A DNA stretch of 42,084 nucleotides from Chloroflexota bacterium. GTDB lineage: Bacteria > Chloroflexota > Limnocylindria > Limnocylindrales > CSP1-4. The first letter of the stretch is position 1. Each line of letters begins with the position of its first letter. The translations under genes and the position numbers were made by a program. The notes under the pieces were generated by a model that was given only the letters and a program-made list of their open reading frames with translations, was not told where the DNA came from and made no database searches. The stretch spans positions 1 through 42,084 of the forward strand of contig VEOW01000101.1 of the NCBI GenBank assembly GCA_012026785.1. Direction: 5' to 3'. This document shows, piece after piece, positions 1-9,555 of the stretch.

Positions 1-357
1 CACATCTCGCGAAATCGCGGCCAATCCCAGGCGTTCGTGATCAGCGCCCGCGCCCGCCAGTCAGCCCCTCAGAACGCGCGTTTCACACCAGCCACCTAGA
101 TCCCGTCCTCCGCGCGGCGGGGCCGCCGGAGCATCGCCATGCGACAACAGCACCGAATGCTCATCGTGGCCGCACTATGCACGATTAGGGGGAGCGACCG
201 CAACCATTTCCGACTCGTGCGACCCGCCTGGATCTTGGATGGCGGCCGCTCGGAAAGCCGAGGAGCGCGGCGACTGTGGCTGCGAGCGGCAGGAAGATCT
301 CGGTCGAGCACTACCACGGGCTGTCGTTCACGCGGGGCGAGCGGGAGAACCGCATTC

Positions 358-1410
358 TCATGGGTGTCGCGCGGGTCGGCTAGTTGACTCGCGAGCGATG
401 AGGCGGGGGGCTAGTACCACCGATTCCGCCGCTTGCCCGGTAAGCCGAGCGAGCAGAAGATCGACCGCCGCGCGGCCCATGTCCCGCAGCGGCAGTGCGA
501 TTGACGTCAGCGGGATCGGTAGCAGCCCTGAGAGGTCAGAGTCGTTATAGCCACATACCGCCAGGTCGTCTGGAAGCCGGATACCAAGATCACGAGCAGC
601 AGCCATGACGCCTACCGCGGTGGCGTCGTTCACGGCGAATACCGCCGTCGGGCGGTCTGGTCTTGCCAGGAGCTGTGTCCCAGCATCGAACCCTCCCTGT
701 GGCTCAAGCGAGGAGGACATGACAAGCCTCGCATCGCTATGGAGGTCATTCTCTGCGAGGGCCCTCTCAAACCCCTGCCGGCGTAAAGCCGTGGTGCTCA
801 GCTCCGGAGGCCCGGCAATGAGCGCGATCCGCCGATGGCCTTTGGCGATGAGATGCCGGGTAGCCAGATAGCCTCCGAGTTCGTCGTCGCCTCTTACGCA
901 TGGGTGATCGCGGCTTGACCGGTTCAGGAGAACGAAGGGAATCCTACGACGCTCCAATTCGTCCGGGTACGGGTCGCCCGTTGTCGACGTCGCCAGAATG
1001 AGGCCATCTACGCGGCGCTCGAGCAGGCCTTCTGCCAGCTTGCGCTCGCTACCAGGCTCGTCACGTGTGCTCGTAGTGATTGCCTGATAGCCAAGCTGGC
1101 GAGCGCGATCTTCTGCACCTTCGAACATTCGGGCCAGCACCACGTCAGCCAGGCGTGGAATGAGCAGACCCACGGTCCGCGTCTTCTTGGTTCGGAGACT
1201 GCTTGCCACGGGGTTGGGCCGAAAGCCGAGCGCCTCAGCCGTCGCGAGGACACGGGCACGTGTAGCTGCGCTGATCTTCCTGGATTCGTCCTCACGCAGA
1301 GCGCGCGAGACGGTCGACGGATGGACCCCAAGCTCGTCGGCGATGGTTCGAATTGTGGTGGACCCTGCCGGTCTGCCACTTGCGCCGTGCTCAGCGTGCT
1401 GCCTTGACAT
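358..1410 (-). CDS. LacI-family transcriptional regulator
   Basis: N-terminal LacI HTH (TTIRTIADELGVHPSTVSRALRED...KISAATRARVLATAEALGFRPNPVASSLRTKKT) followed by periplasmic-binding-like sensor domain (VGLLIPRLAD...). Confidence 0.95.
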   Translation of the reverse strand: MSRQHAEHGASGRPAGSTTIRTIADELGVHPSTVSRALREDESRKISAATRARVLATAEALGFRPNPVASSLRTKKTRTVGLLIPRLADVVLARMFEGAEDRARQLGYQAITTSTRDEPGSERKLAEGLLERRVDGLILATSTTGDPYPDELERRRIPFVLLNRSSRDHPCVRGDDELGGYLATRHLIAKGHRRIALIAGPPELSTTALRRQGFERALAENDLHSDARLVMSSSLEPQGGFDAGTQLLARPDRPTAVFAVNDATAVGVMAAARDLGIRLPDDLAVCGYNDSDLSGLLPIPLTSIALPLRDMGRAAVDLLLARLTGQAAESVVLAPRLIARESTSRPARHP

Positions 1411-1433
1411 CTTGGCTCAGCCTCAGCGATAGT
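1404..1433 (+). promoter_or_regulatory. Candidate promoter for the hyuA operon: -35 TTGACA (1404-1409), -10-like GATAGT (1428-1433), 18-nt spacer
   Basis: Perfect -35 hexamer with a reasonable -10 immediately before the operator; the -35 overlaps the start codon of the divergent lacI-type gene. Confidence 0.45.
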
Positions 1434-1445
1434 GCAAACGATTGC
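1434..1445. promoter_or_regulatory. LacI-type operator copy 1 (GCAAACGATTGC)
   Basis: Near-palindromic core with the CG centre typical of LacI-family sites; same 12-mer recurs at 9544-9555 (reverse complement) and 16876-16887. Confidence 0.75.
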
Positions 1446-1465
1446 CCGACCCCGGAGGATCACGA

Positions 1466-3550
1466 GTGCAGTTTATCGTGGGAGTCGATGTAGGCGGCAC
1501 GTTCACCGATGCGTCCGCGATTCGCATCGAGGATGGAGCGAGCTTCAGCGCCAAGGTGCCGACCACGCCGAGTGACCTCCTCATTGGCCTCCTTGACGCG
1601 CTTGACGGACTGGCGGCGGAAGCCGCCCTTCCGACCCACGATCTCCTGCGCGGGACGGTCAAGTTTGCGCACGGGACGACCCAGACCTCGAATGTGATGT
1701 TCACTTGGTCTGGGTCCAAGGCCGGACTCATCACGACCGAAGGATTTCGTGACGAACTGCTCATGATGAGGGCGCGCGGCCGGGTAGCAGGACTGAGCCT
1801 GTCCGAACGGCGGCACTTGCGTCGCACCCAGAAGCCTCCCGCGATTGTGCCAGCTGAGCGAATCGTTGAGGTCACCGAGCGGATCGACGCAAGAGGCCGT
1901 GTCCTGGTGCGCTTGGACCGTGCCGACGCTGAGCGCGCGGTCGACAGGCTGGTCGGGCTCGGTGTCGAGGCGATCGCGGTGGCCCTCCTATGGTCTCCAC
2001 GGAATCCAGAGCATGAACTGCTTGTAGCGGATGTGATCCGAGCGAAGGCACCGGGTATTCACGTCACTCTCTCGCATGAAATCGCACCCGTCTTGGGGGA
2101 GTACGAACGAGCCTCGACGGCATCGGTAAACGCCTATGTCGCTCCGACTGTGGAGGATTACTTTCGACGCGTCGAGGGAGCGCTCCGTAATCGTGGCCTG
2201 ACCGTCCCCGTCTTGGTCGTGCAAGCGGACGGTGGCGTCGCGCAAGTCGCTCAGTCCGTGCCAATCCGGACCATCGAGTCTGGTCCCGCGGCGGGGATGG
2301 TTGCCGTCCAGGCGCTTGCTCAGACAGTTGGGCTGTCCGACGTCATTGCGACCGATGTCGGCGGGACAACGTTCAAGACCGGCCTGCTGGTCGACGGCAA
2401 ATGGGGATTCTCCCGTGAGACGATTATCAATCAGTACACCTTGCTCATGCCGATGGTGGATTTGGTCTCCATCGGCGCCGGCGGGGGAAGCATTGCGTGG
2501 GTCGACGACTCACGTCTGCGAATAGGACCGATGAGCGCCGGCGCATCGCCTGGGCCGGCGGCATACGGCTGGGGTGGCGAGCAAGCTACTGTCACCGATG
2601 CCGACGTGGCTCTGGGGTTCATCGACCCAGCGCGCTTCCTCGGCGGCAAGCTGCCACTCCGACCGGACTTGGCGAGAAGCGCGCTGCAGCCCATCGCGGA
2701 TCAGCTGTTCGAGGGCGATGTAACTCGCGCTGCTGCCGGTATCCGACAAGTGGTCGACGCTCAGATGGCAGACCTCGTCCGGAAGGCAACATTGGAGCGA
2801 GGTCACGATCCCCGCCGCTTTACGCTGATGGCGTACGGCGGGGCCGGGCCGCTCCACGCAGCCTCCTACGCCCATGGCCTCGGGATCTGCCGCATCGTGA
2901 TTCCGAGAAACGCTACGGTGTACTCGGCCTACGGGGCCGCTGCATCCGATCTTCGCAATACCGTCGAGATCTCCGTCGATGCAGGGTTGATGGCAGACAC
3001 CTCGGCACTAGAATCGGCGTTCGCAGAGATCGAAGAACGCACGGTCGCGCTCCTGCGCCAGCAAGGCGTTGAAGACGGCGATATCGCAATCAGCCGGTCG
3101 GCGGACATGCGATACGAGCGCCAACTCCACGACATCCGTGTTCCACTGCCGGCGAGCATCAGAGACCAGAATCAGGTGATAGGTGCTTTCGAGAATCGCT
3201 ACGTAGCCCTGTACGGGGCTGGGTCTCGCCTCCCACACGCCCGCCTGCAGCTGTTGCGCATTGGCGTCGAGGCTGTTGGTCGGACACGAAGCCCAGATCC
3301 GAGGCCGTCTACCAAACCTCCTCCCCCGCTAACCCCGTCCGTCGACACTCGACGGATCTACTGGCCAGAAGCTGGCGAGTGGATTGAGACCCCGGCCTAT
3401 GACGGGGCGGCACTAAGCCCGGGCCATGTGGTTGCGGGGCCCGCCGTGATTGACGAACCCGGGACAACTGTCTCGCTACCGCGTGGAGCGACCGCGCTCA
3501 TCGATCCCTACGACAACTTCCAAATCACTCTTGACCGAGAAGTGAAGTGA
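1466..3550 (+). CDS. Hydantoinase/oxoprolinase-family subunit A (HyuA-like, ATP-dependent)
   Basis: VGVDVGGTFTDA N-terminus, KFAHGTTQTSNV, DVGGTTFKTGL, SIGAGGGSIAWVD, AYGGAGPLHA motifs; GTG start at 1466 with upstream GGAGGA is more likely than the TTG at 1442, which lies inside the operator. Confidence 0.93.
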   Translation: MQFIVGVDVGGTFTDASAIRIEDGASFSAKVPTTPSDLLIGLLDALDGLAAEAALPTHDLLRGTVKFAHGTTQTSNVMFTWSGSKAGLITTEGFRDELLMMRARGRVAGLSLSERRHLRRTQKPPAIVPAERIVEVTERIDARGRVLVRLDRADAERAVDRLVGLGVEAIAVALLWSPRNPEHELLVADVIRAKAPGIHVTLSHEIAPVLGEYERASTASVNAYVAPTVEDYFRRVEGALRNRGLTVPVLVVQADGGVAQVAQSVPIRTIESGPAAGMVAVQALAQTVGLSDVIATDVGGTTFKTGLLVDGKWGFSRETIINQYTLLMPMVDLVSIGAGGGSIAWVDDSRLRIGPMSAGASPGPAAYGWGGEQATVTDADVALGFIDPARFLGGKLPLRPDLARSALQPIADQLFEGDVTRAAAGIRQVVDAQMADLVRKATLERGHDPRRFTLMAYGGAGPLHAASYAHGLGICRIVIPRNATVYSAYGAAASDLRNTVEISVDAGLMADTSALESAFAEIEERTVALLRQQGVEDGDIAISRSADMRYERQLHDIRVPLPASIRDQNQVIGAFENRYVALYGAGSRLPHARLQLLRIGVEAVGRTRSPDPRPSTKPPPPLTPSVDTRRIYWPEAGEWIETPAYDGAALSPGHVVAGPAVIDEPGTTVSLPRGATALIDPYDNFQITLDREVK

Positions 3551-5763
3551 CAATAGCGCAAGCCATCGACCCAGTGACCTTCGAGGTGATTTGGCACCGC
3601 CTCTTGGATATTACCGAGGAGATGGGAATCAAGTACATGCGCACCTCGGGGTCGCCCGTACTCGTTGGTGCATACGATGCGAGTACGGGCATCACGACCT
3701 CGGATGGCCGGCTCGTCGCCATGGGGCCTTACATCACCACCCAGGCTCACGTTCTACGCCTAATCATCGAATCCACGATTCGGTTGAGGCGTGATGATCC
3801 TGGCTTTCGGGACGGCGACATGTTCATCTGCAACGACCCCTATCTCGGGGCGACTCACCAGCCCGACGTCGCCACCGTCGCGCCCGTCTTCTACAAAGAT
3901 GCGCTGCGGGCTTGGGTTGGATCGTCGGGCCATTGGCTGGACATCGGCGGTCCTGAACCCGGTGGCTTCACCGTGAGTGCGCAGAGCGTGTTTGACGAAG
4001 GGCTTCGGATGCCGCCGACGCGTATCGTCGATGGCGGGCATATTCGCGAAGACCTCGTCGAGCTCATCCTTTCACAAATACGGGAACCACTTGTAGAACT
4101 GGATCTGCGCGGCCAGATCGTCGCCGATCAGTGGGGCAGACAGCGGCTGCTCGAACTGTACGAGGAGTACGGTGCCGATACGGTCGGGAGCGTGATGGAG
4201 CAAGCCATCGAGTACGTGTCGCGTGGCATGAAGGCAAGACTTCGCGACCTCCCCGACGGCATATGGCGTGAGGTACAGTACCTCGACCACGACGGGCACG
4301 GCCCCAGTCTCCGACCGATTGTCTGTACCCTCACCAAGCGGGGCGAGGAGCTGATACTCGACTTCGCCGGCTCCGCTGCCGAGGTTGCGGGTTTCGCCAA
4401 TTGCACGTTCAGTGGACTGCGAGCTGCAGCCCTCAGCGGCATTTGTGTGGCCCTGGCCTACGATTTGCCGTGGAACGACGGCGTGGCTGACGCCGTGAAG
4501 ATCCTCGCACCACCTCGAACCATTGTGACGGCCGAGCACCCGACGCCGGTGTCACTTGCGACAATCTCGGCGATCATCGCGACGCTGAACCTTGTCCTGT
4601 CGGTGGCCTCGAAAATGTTGCTCAGCTCGCCCCGCTATCACGCGGAAGCGATGGCGAACTGGTGCGGATCCTCGCTAGGCATTTCTGTCGTTGGCGTGAA
4701 CGACCGTGGACTTCTGACGGTCCTCCCCGAAGCCAGCCATTTCGCAGCCGGATGCGGAGCCCGGACATACGCCGATGGCGTAGATACCGGCGGCATCATC
4801 ATCAATACGACGGCGAACATTCCCTCTATCGAGCAGACGGAGGCTGAGTATCCTGTTCTTTATCTCTTCCGTCGACAGTTGACCGATTCGGGGGGTCCCG
4901 GAACGTACCGCGGCGGCCGCTCAGCTGGCGTGGGGATGATCCCGTACGGCGGAAGCGGCCATGAAACGACCTTCTCAGGCGTAGGGTCCGACATCCCGAA
5001 CGCCGCAGGTCTGGCCGGCGGCCTTCCTGGATCCACCGTCCGTTATCTGCACTTCACGGGCGCGGGCGACGTCGCAGCCCTCGCGGCTGCCGGCGCACTG
5101 CCAACTCAGGTAGATGATATCCCCGGGCTACGACAGGTTCGGTCCATCAACATGTCTCACGCTCGCTTTCCAACGGATGCAGTCGAGTATCACAACTGGC
5201 AGGGCGGCGGCGGCTATGGTGACCCAATCCTCCGCGATGTGAATCTCGTGGCCCAAGACCTTAAGAACGGGGCCGTAAGTTGCGATGCGGCCTCTTCGGT
5301 GTACGGCGTGGTCGTGAACTCCAGCGGCGAGGTAGACATGCCCGCGACTGACGCCTGTCGGGCACACATTCGGGCGGAGCGGCTAAGAAGGCCTCCTGCA
5401 CGAGATGTGCTCGAGACTGATGAATTATGGAAATCGGCCACGGAGTGGGTCTCGAGGACAGCGGCATCTGGCCGCACGTACTATGGCGACGTGGTCCTCA
5501 TCGACTTCGATTGCGACCGGACTTCCTGTCTAGCGTGTGATTACCAGCTAACGGGTGCCAAAGAAGACTTCCGGCTGGGCACGCTCCTGGAGGCCTCGCC
5601 CGCCTGGGCAGCGGGCCCGGTCCGAGGTGAAGATTACCGTGCGGAGCGGGTGGTGCTTCGGCGGTACTACTGCCCACAGTGCGCGCGGCAGCTTGAAGCC
5701 GAGGTTGGGATCGTAGGTGGGCCGCGAGCCGCATTTGTGATTGCCTCCCGGGGGCCAGCATGA
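3547..5763 (+). CDS. Hydantoinase B/oxoprolinase-family subunit (HyuB-like) with C-terminal acetone carboxylase gamma-like Zn-binding domain
   Basis: HyuB motifs (DPVTFEVIWHRLLDITEEMG, FICNDPYLGATHQPDV, GGGGYGDP); C-terminal ~130 aa with CLAC and YYCPQCARQLEAEV resembling acetone carboxylase gamma; GTG start overlaps HyuA stop. Confidence 0.9.
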   Translation: MTIAQAIDPVTFEVIWHRLLDITEEMGIKYMRTSGSPVLVGAYDASTGITTSDGRLVAMGPYITTQAHVLRLIIESTIRLRRDDPGFRDGDMFICNDPYLGATHQPDVATVAPVFYKDALRAWVGSSGHWLDIGGPEPGGFTVSAQSVFDEGLRMPPTRIVDGGHIREDLVELILSQIREPLVELDLRGQIVADQWGRQRLLELYEEYGADTVGSVMEQAIEYVSRGMKARLRDLPDGIWREVQYLDHDGHGPSLRPIVCTLTKRGEELILDFAGSAAEVAGFANCTFSGLRAAALSGICVALAYDLPWNDGVADAVKILAPPRTIVTAEHPTPVSLATISAIIATLNLVLSVASKMLLSSPRYHAEAMANWCGSSLGISVVGVNDRGLLTVLPEASHFAAGCGARTYADGVDTGGIIINTTANIPSIEQTEAEYPVLYLFRRQLTDSGGPGTYRGGRSAGVGMIPYGGSGHETTFSGVGSDIPNAAGLAGGLPGSTVRYLHFTGAGDVAALAAAGALPTQVDDIPGLRQVRSINMSHARFPTDAVEYHNWQGGGGYGDPILRDVNLVAQDLKNGAVSCDAASSVYGVVVNSSGEVDMPATDACRAHIRAERLRRPPARDVLETDELWKSATEWVSRTAASGRTYYGDVVLIDFDCDRTSCLACDYQLTGAKEDFRLGTLLEASPAWAAGPVRGEDYRAERVVLRRYYCPQCARQLEAEVGIVGGPRAAFVIASRGPA

Positions 5764-6419
5764 ATCCTTGTCTTGATTGGACAGCCTTTCCGACCGGTCT
5801 CATTGCTGACTGCCAGGGCCGACTCGGTGCGATGGCCGGCTACATGCACCGGCTAGCCGGCGACCGCACCGCTGGTCCAGCACTGACGGTCCAAGTCGTT
5901 GCCGGTGAGAACGGCACCATTCATCGAGCACTTCTCTCGACCAGGCCAGGGGATGTGCTCGTTATTGATGCCGGAGGCTATCGCGATCGGGCTGTGTGGG
6001 GTGAGGTTCTGGCCAGGGCTGCCCTCAAGCGCGGAGTGGCAGGTGTGGTCATCGATGGGGCTGTCCGGGACGTAGACCGACTTAGGCAACTGGGGCTCCC
6101 GACATGGGCCTGTGGAGCGACCCCGGCTGGGCCGCATAAGGGATGGACGGGTCGTATCGGTGCCCCAATCGCCTGCGCAGGCGTCAATGTCTCGCGCGGA
6201 GACACCATCGTTGGTGATGCGGACGGGATCGTCGTGATTCCAGCTGCCACGGTCGATGTTGTCTATCGCGGTGCCGTTGAGCGTCGGGACCAAGAAGCAC
6301 AGTGGCTACGGCGAATCGAAGCTGGGGAGTCAACCGTAACGATCTTGGGGATCAACGAGGAGGCTGAACATGCGCATGGGACGGCTCCGCGCGGCAGATC
6401 AATGGGTGCTAGCGGCTGA
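5760..6419 (+). CDS. RraA-like / 4-hydroxy-4-methyl-2-oxoglutarate aldolase-family protein
   Basis: RPGDVLVIDAGG, GVVIDGAVRDVDRLRQLGLPTWA, GDADGIVVIP motifs; ATGA overlap with upstream CDS. Confidence 0.9.
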   Translation: MNPCLDWTAFPTGLIADCQGRLGAMAGYMHRLAGDRTAGPALTVQVVAGENGTIHRALLSTRPGDVLVIDAGGYRDRAVWGEVLARAALKRGVAGVVIDGAVRDVDRLRQLGLPTWACGATPAGPHKGWTGRIGAPIACAGVNVSRGDTIVGDADGIVVIPAATVDVVYRGAVERRDQEAQWLRRIEAGESTVTILGINEEAEHAHGTAPRGRSMGASG

Positions 6420-7203
6420 CGACGGAGGGGGTTGGCGGGCGATCATCGGTGCCAAGGCGACGGACATTAGTGATCTGCTACGCCTGCACGATGGCGCTCC
6501 GGCGCTCGAGTTGGGCGATATCGTTTGCTCAGCGACTCTTGGATCTCCGATTACCCGTCCTGGGAAGATTATCGCTATCGGCCTGAACTACCTGGATCAT
6601 ATTCGAGAGACGGGCGCCACACGTCCTGACCGCCCCGTCGTTTTTGCCAAGTTCTCATCGTCGGTCATTGGACCGTATGACGACATCGTGATCGAGCCGG
6701 ATCTGACCAGCCAAGGTGACTATGAAGCTGAGCTAGCTGTGGTGATTGGGCGGCCCGCGCGCCGTGTCTCCGAGGCGAATGCGCTCCAGCACGTATTCGG
6801 ATACCTCGTTGCTAACGACGTTTCGGCGCGAGATTGGCAGAAGCCTGACGGCCAGCTGTCTCGATCGAAGAGTATGGACACGTTCTGTCCACTCGGTCCG
6901 TGGATCACAGCTGCGGATCAGGTGCCTAATCCTAGCGCTCTCGCGATTCGGTCTTGGGTCAATGGCGAATCCCGTCAGGACTCTTCAACTGCGGAGATGG
7001 TCTTTTCAATCTCACAGCTGATTAGCTTTCTAAGCCAAACCATGACTCTCGAACCCGGCGATGTGATCCTCACTGGGACACCCCACGGTGTTGGCTTTGC
7101 CAGGAATCCCCCAGTATTCCTCGCAGAGGGCGACGTCGTCCGCTGCGAGGTAGAAGGACTGGGATATATCGAGAACAAGGTGGCAAGACCGAAGGCCTCA
7201 TAG
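6370..7203 (+). CDS. Fumarylacetoacetate hydrolase (FAH) family protein
   Basis: KIIAIGLNYLDHIRE, PVVFAKFSSSVIGP, YEAELAVVIGR, DTFCPLGPWI, GDVILTGTPHGVG, GDVVRCEVEGLG motifs. Confidence 0.93.
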   Translation: MRMGRLRAADQWVLAADDGGGWRAIIGAKATDISDLLRLHDGAPALELGDIVCSATLGSPITRPGKIIAIGLNYLDHIRETGATRPDRPVVFAKFSSSVIGPYDDIVIEPDLTSQGDYEAELAVVIGRPARRVSEANALQHVFGYLVANDVSARDWQKPDGQLSRSKSMDTFCPLGPWITAADQVPNPSALAIRSWVNGESRQDSSTAEMVFSISQLISFLSQTMTLEPGDVILTGTPHGVGFARNPPVFLAEGDVVRCEVEGLGYIENKVARPKAS

Positions 7204-7391
7204 GCGAGCGGATCTCCATGACCTGCTGGTCCTCGAGTTACAGCACTCGATATCGTGCGGGGGTAGGGTCAGTAATTGATTGCCTCACCGCTTTCCCGGA
7301 CCGCCCGGCAAGGATCAAGGATGACATCCGTAAGCGGGCGGTGGCCACGCCCCGTCAAGTGGTGTAACTCGTCTTCCATCTTGATCGCTTC

Positions 7392-7563
7392 TCAGACGGC
7401 CACACCCTCCTTAAGCAAGTCACCGAGGGTGGTCGATGGGACGCCGACGATGAGGCGGGTCAGCGAGGCCTGGGTGAGGTAGCGCTTGCCCATCGTCAGC
7501 CACTCGTCGTGTTGCGCGACGAGCAGCGCGGTGCCGAGCCGGAGAAGCGGGTCGCGGTTGGGG
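7392..7563 (-). pseudogene. IS256-family (mutator-type) transposase C-terminal fragment
   Basis: Reverse-strand translation PNRDPLLRLGTALLVAQHDEWLTMGKRYLTQASLTRLIVGVPSTTLGDLLKEGVAV* continues the NDVVGTF end of the fragment at 8846 onward. Confidence 0.7.
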
Positions 7564-8846
7564 CGCCGCTATGTCAAGCGGCGCCGCTCATGTGGGTCGT
7601 GTTGCGGACCTGGGCGTCGGCGACCATCGCCCGGTACGCGACCCCAGCCAAGTGACGCATCAGACAGCGCCGGGCTTCGGGCGGGGTCTTGCCTTCGGCG
7701 CGCTTCCGAGCCAGGTACGCGCTGCCCTGGCCGTCCCACTGTGCCTGGACCATGGCGATCGTGAACAGCGCCCGGTTGAGCTGGCGGTTGCCGCCGCGGT
7801 TGAGGCGATGGCGGATGGTCGTTCCGCTCGAGGCGGGTATCGGTGACACGCCGGCGTGGTCGGAAAGCGGTCGACAGCGTGCGTCTCGCCGAGGATCTTG
7901 GCGGCGACGATGGGACCGACGCCGCAGATCGCCCGGACGCGTGAGGCGCCGCTCGCCTCGACCAGCTCGCCGATCTCCCGCTCGAGCTCGGCGGCCTCCG
8001 CGTCGATCGCCTTGAGCCGACGGATCGCCGAAAGCGCGAGCCACGCCCGGATCGGGTCAGACGCTTCGCCTGCGCGGACGAGGCGGCGAGCGGTCCGCAG
8101 CGCAGCGCCTGAACTCAGCGCGCCGGTCTCGGCGCGATACCCGGGTGCCAAGGCGAGGAGCAGCGCGTGGAGCCGATTGCGGATCCGGGTGCCCTCGGCG
8201 ACGAGCTGATCGCGCGCGTCGACGAGGAGCTTGAGGTCGGCGGCGAGATGCGACACCCGAAGGCGCGGCAGGCCTGGCTCACGCAGGGCCATCCGGGCGA
8301 TCGTCACCGCGTCGGCAGGGTCGTCCTTGCCACGGCTCCGGCTCGCCCGCCGTCCAAGGGCCGTCAGATGCGTGGGAAACGTCCACGACCTCGATGCCCG
8401 CGGCGAGGAGCCGTCGGGTGATCGGCAGCCCGAAGCCCTTCGCGCCTTCGATGGCGACGAGTCGCACCGAACCCAGCTCGCTGATCCATTCGTGGAGGAT
8501 CGACCTCTGCAGGATGCGCGCCCACGGTGACCGTGGCGACATCACGTCCCTGCTCGCGTCGACCGCGGCCGCGGTGTGGCTGCGCGTGTGCGCGTCGATC
8601 CCAACGATGACCACCTGCGTCTCCTCCTCGCTTCGCTCCAGATGGCCTCGGACAATCCTGCCGTCGAGTCGTCACGCCGCTATGAGGTCACTCGGCGATC
8701 TGGCGGCGAGCCGAGGAGACTTGCCCAAACAAGGTCAGAGCCACGAGGGCTCGACAGAAAGATTCCGGGCCACCCTCGGCCCCTCGGCAACGATGGGGCA
8801 CCGACCACTGAACCACTCGGCGCCAGCGTCAAGCAGAACACGCAGA
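7564..8846 (-). mobile_element. IS110-family insertion sequence, inserted in an IS256-type transposase remnant
   Basis: IS110-type transposase pieces flanked on both sides by the two halves of an interrupted IS256-type reading frame; boundaries inferred from that split, accurate to a few bp. Confidence 0.65.
7574..8614 (-). pseudogene. IS110-family transposase, split over at least two frame changes
   Basis: VIVGIDAHTRSHTAAAVD...LVAIEGAKGFGLPITRRLL (8279-8614), then DAVTIARMALREPGLPRLRVSHLAADLKLLVDARDQLVAEGTRIRNRLHALLL...VRAICGVGPIVAAKILGE (8307 down), then GVSPIPASSGTTIRHRLNRGGNRQLNRALFTIAMVQ (frame of 7574-8044). Confidence 0.85.
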
Positions 8847-9140
8847 AAGGTGCCGACGACGTCGTTGCGGCGGGCCAGCTCGCGGTTGACCCGCTCGAGC
8901 GGGTTGGTCGACCAGATCTTCGTCCAGTGCTCGCGTGGGCAGGCCAGATTAGGCGAGCACGTCATCCTGCGCGCCAAGCAGGATCTCGGCCGCCTTCGGG
9001 AACGACGTGGCCAGGCGCTCGGCCACGGCCCGCAGTTGGGCGTGGGCCGCGGCCTCGTCGGGCTGGGCGAAGATCGTCCGGACGAAGGCTGCAACCATCC
9101 CACTGGCGTGCCGCGGGACGTGGGTCAGCAGAGGTCGTCG
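8847..9140 (-). pseudogene. IS256-family transposase internal fragment
   Basis: SGMVAAFVRTIFAQPDEAAAHAQLRAVAERLATSFPKAAEILLGAQDDVLA and, after a frame change, PREHWTKIWSTNPLERVNRELARRNDVVGTF. Confidence 0.75.
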
Positions 9141-9300
9141 GCGAGGCAGGCCATCGCGGCGGGGTAGGCCCGGCCGAAGCGCTCGAGGACGGGCGGCCGG
9201 CGTCGCCTGCCCCGCCTCGTGGTCGGCGCGTCACGGATCGCCCGGATGTGGGCGAGGACGTCGTCGGCGGCCTCCGCCGGCACCTTCGCTCGCAGGTTGC
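9141..9300 (-). pseudogene. Second IS256-like transposase fragment
   Basis: Reverse translation KLGNLRAKVPAEAADDVLAHIRAIRDAPTTRRGRRRRPPVLERFGRAYPAAMACLADDL resembles the HKxxNVLxKLP...RYPKAxxCLxxD region of another mutator-type subgroup. Confidence 0.45.
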
Positions 9301-9309
9301 CGAGCTTGG

Positions 9310-9445
9310 CCGGTCACTCGACCGCCCTCGAACGGCTCACCGTCGAGATGTACGCCAGGGGTCTCTCGACCGCGACGTCGAAGACTGCGTTCGCGACGAG
9401 CACCCCGGGCGAGCTGCTCATCAGCGAACTCGGTGGGGTGACACG
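9310..9445 (+). pseudogene. IS256-like transposase fragment, N-terminal region, opposite orientation
   Basis: TALERLTVEMYARGLSTATSKTAFATSTPGELLISELGGVTRR resembles the VLEMYARGLSTRDVEDAFRDATGELLLS region, degraded. Confidence 0.5.
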
Positions 9446-9543
9446 TCGCCGCAGGCACCGTCGGAGTCGCTCCCGGTTCCGGGAGTCGAGCTGCCGAGCG
9501 CCAGGCCGATGGTCGCTCTTGACGCGACGTGCTACCTTTCGAC

Positions 9544-9555
9544 GCAATCGTTTGC
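9544..9555. promoter_or_regulatory. LacI-type operator copy 2 (GCAATCGTTTGC)
   Basis: Exact reverse complement of the 12-mer at 1434-1445 and 16876-16887; TTGACG -35-like hexamer at 9519-9524. Confidence 0.7.

Noticed and set aside
1-357. Short ORFs at the left edge, including a plus-strand tail reading KISVEHYHGLSFTRGERENRILMGVARVG*
   Set aside because: Could be the remnant of a gene, but too short and without a recognisable domain or start.
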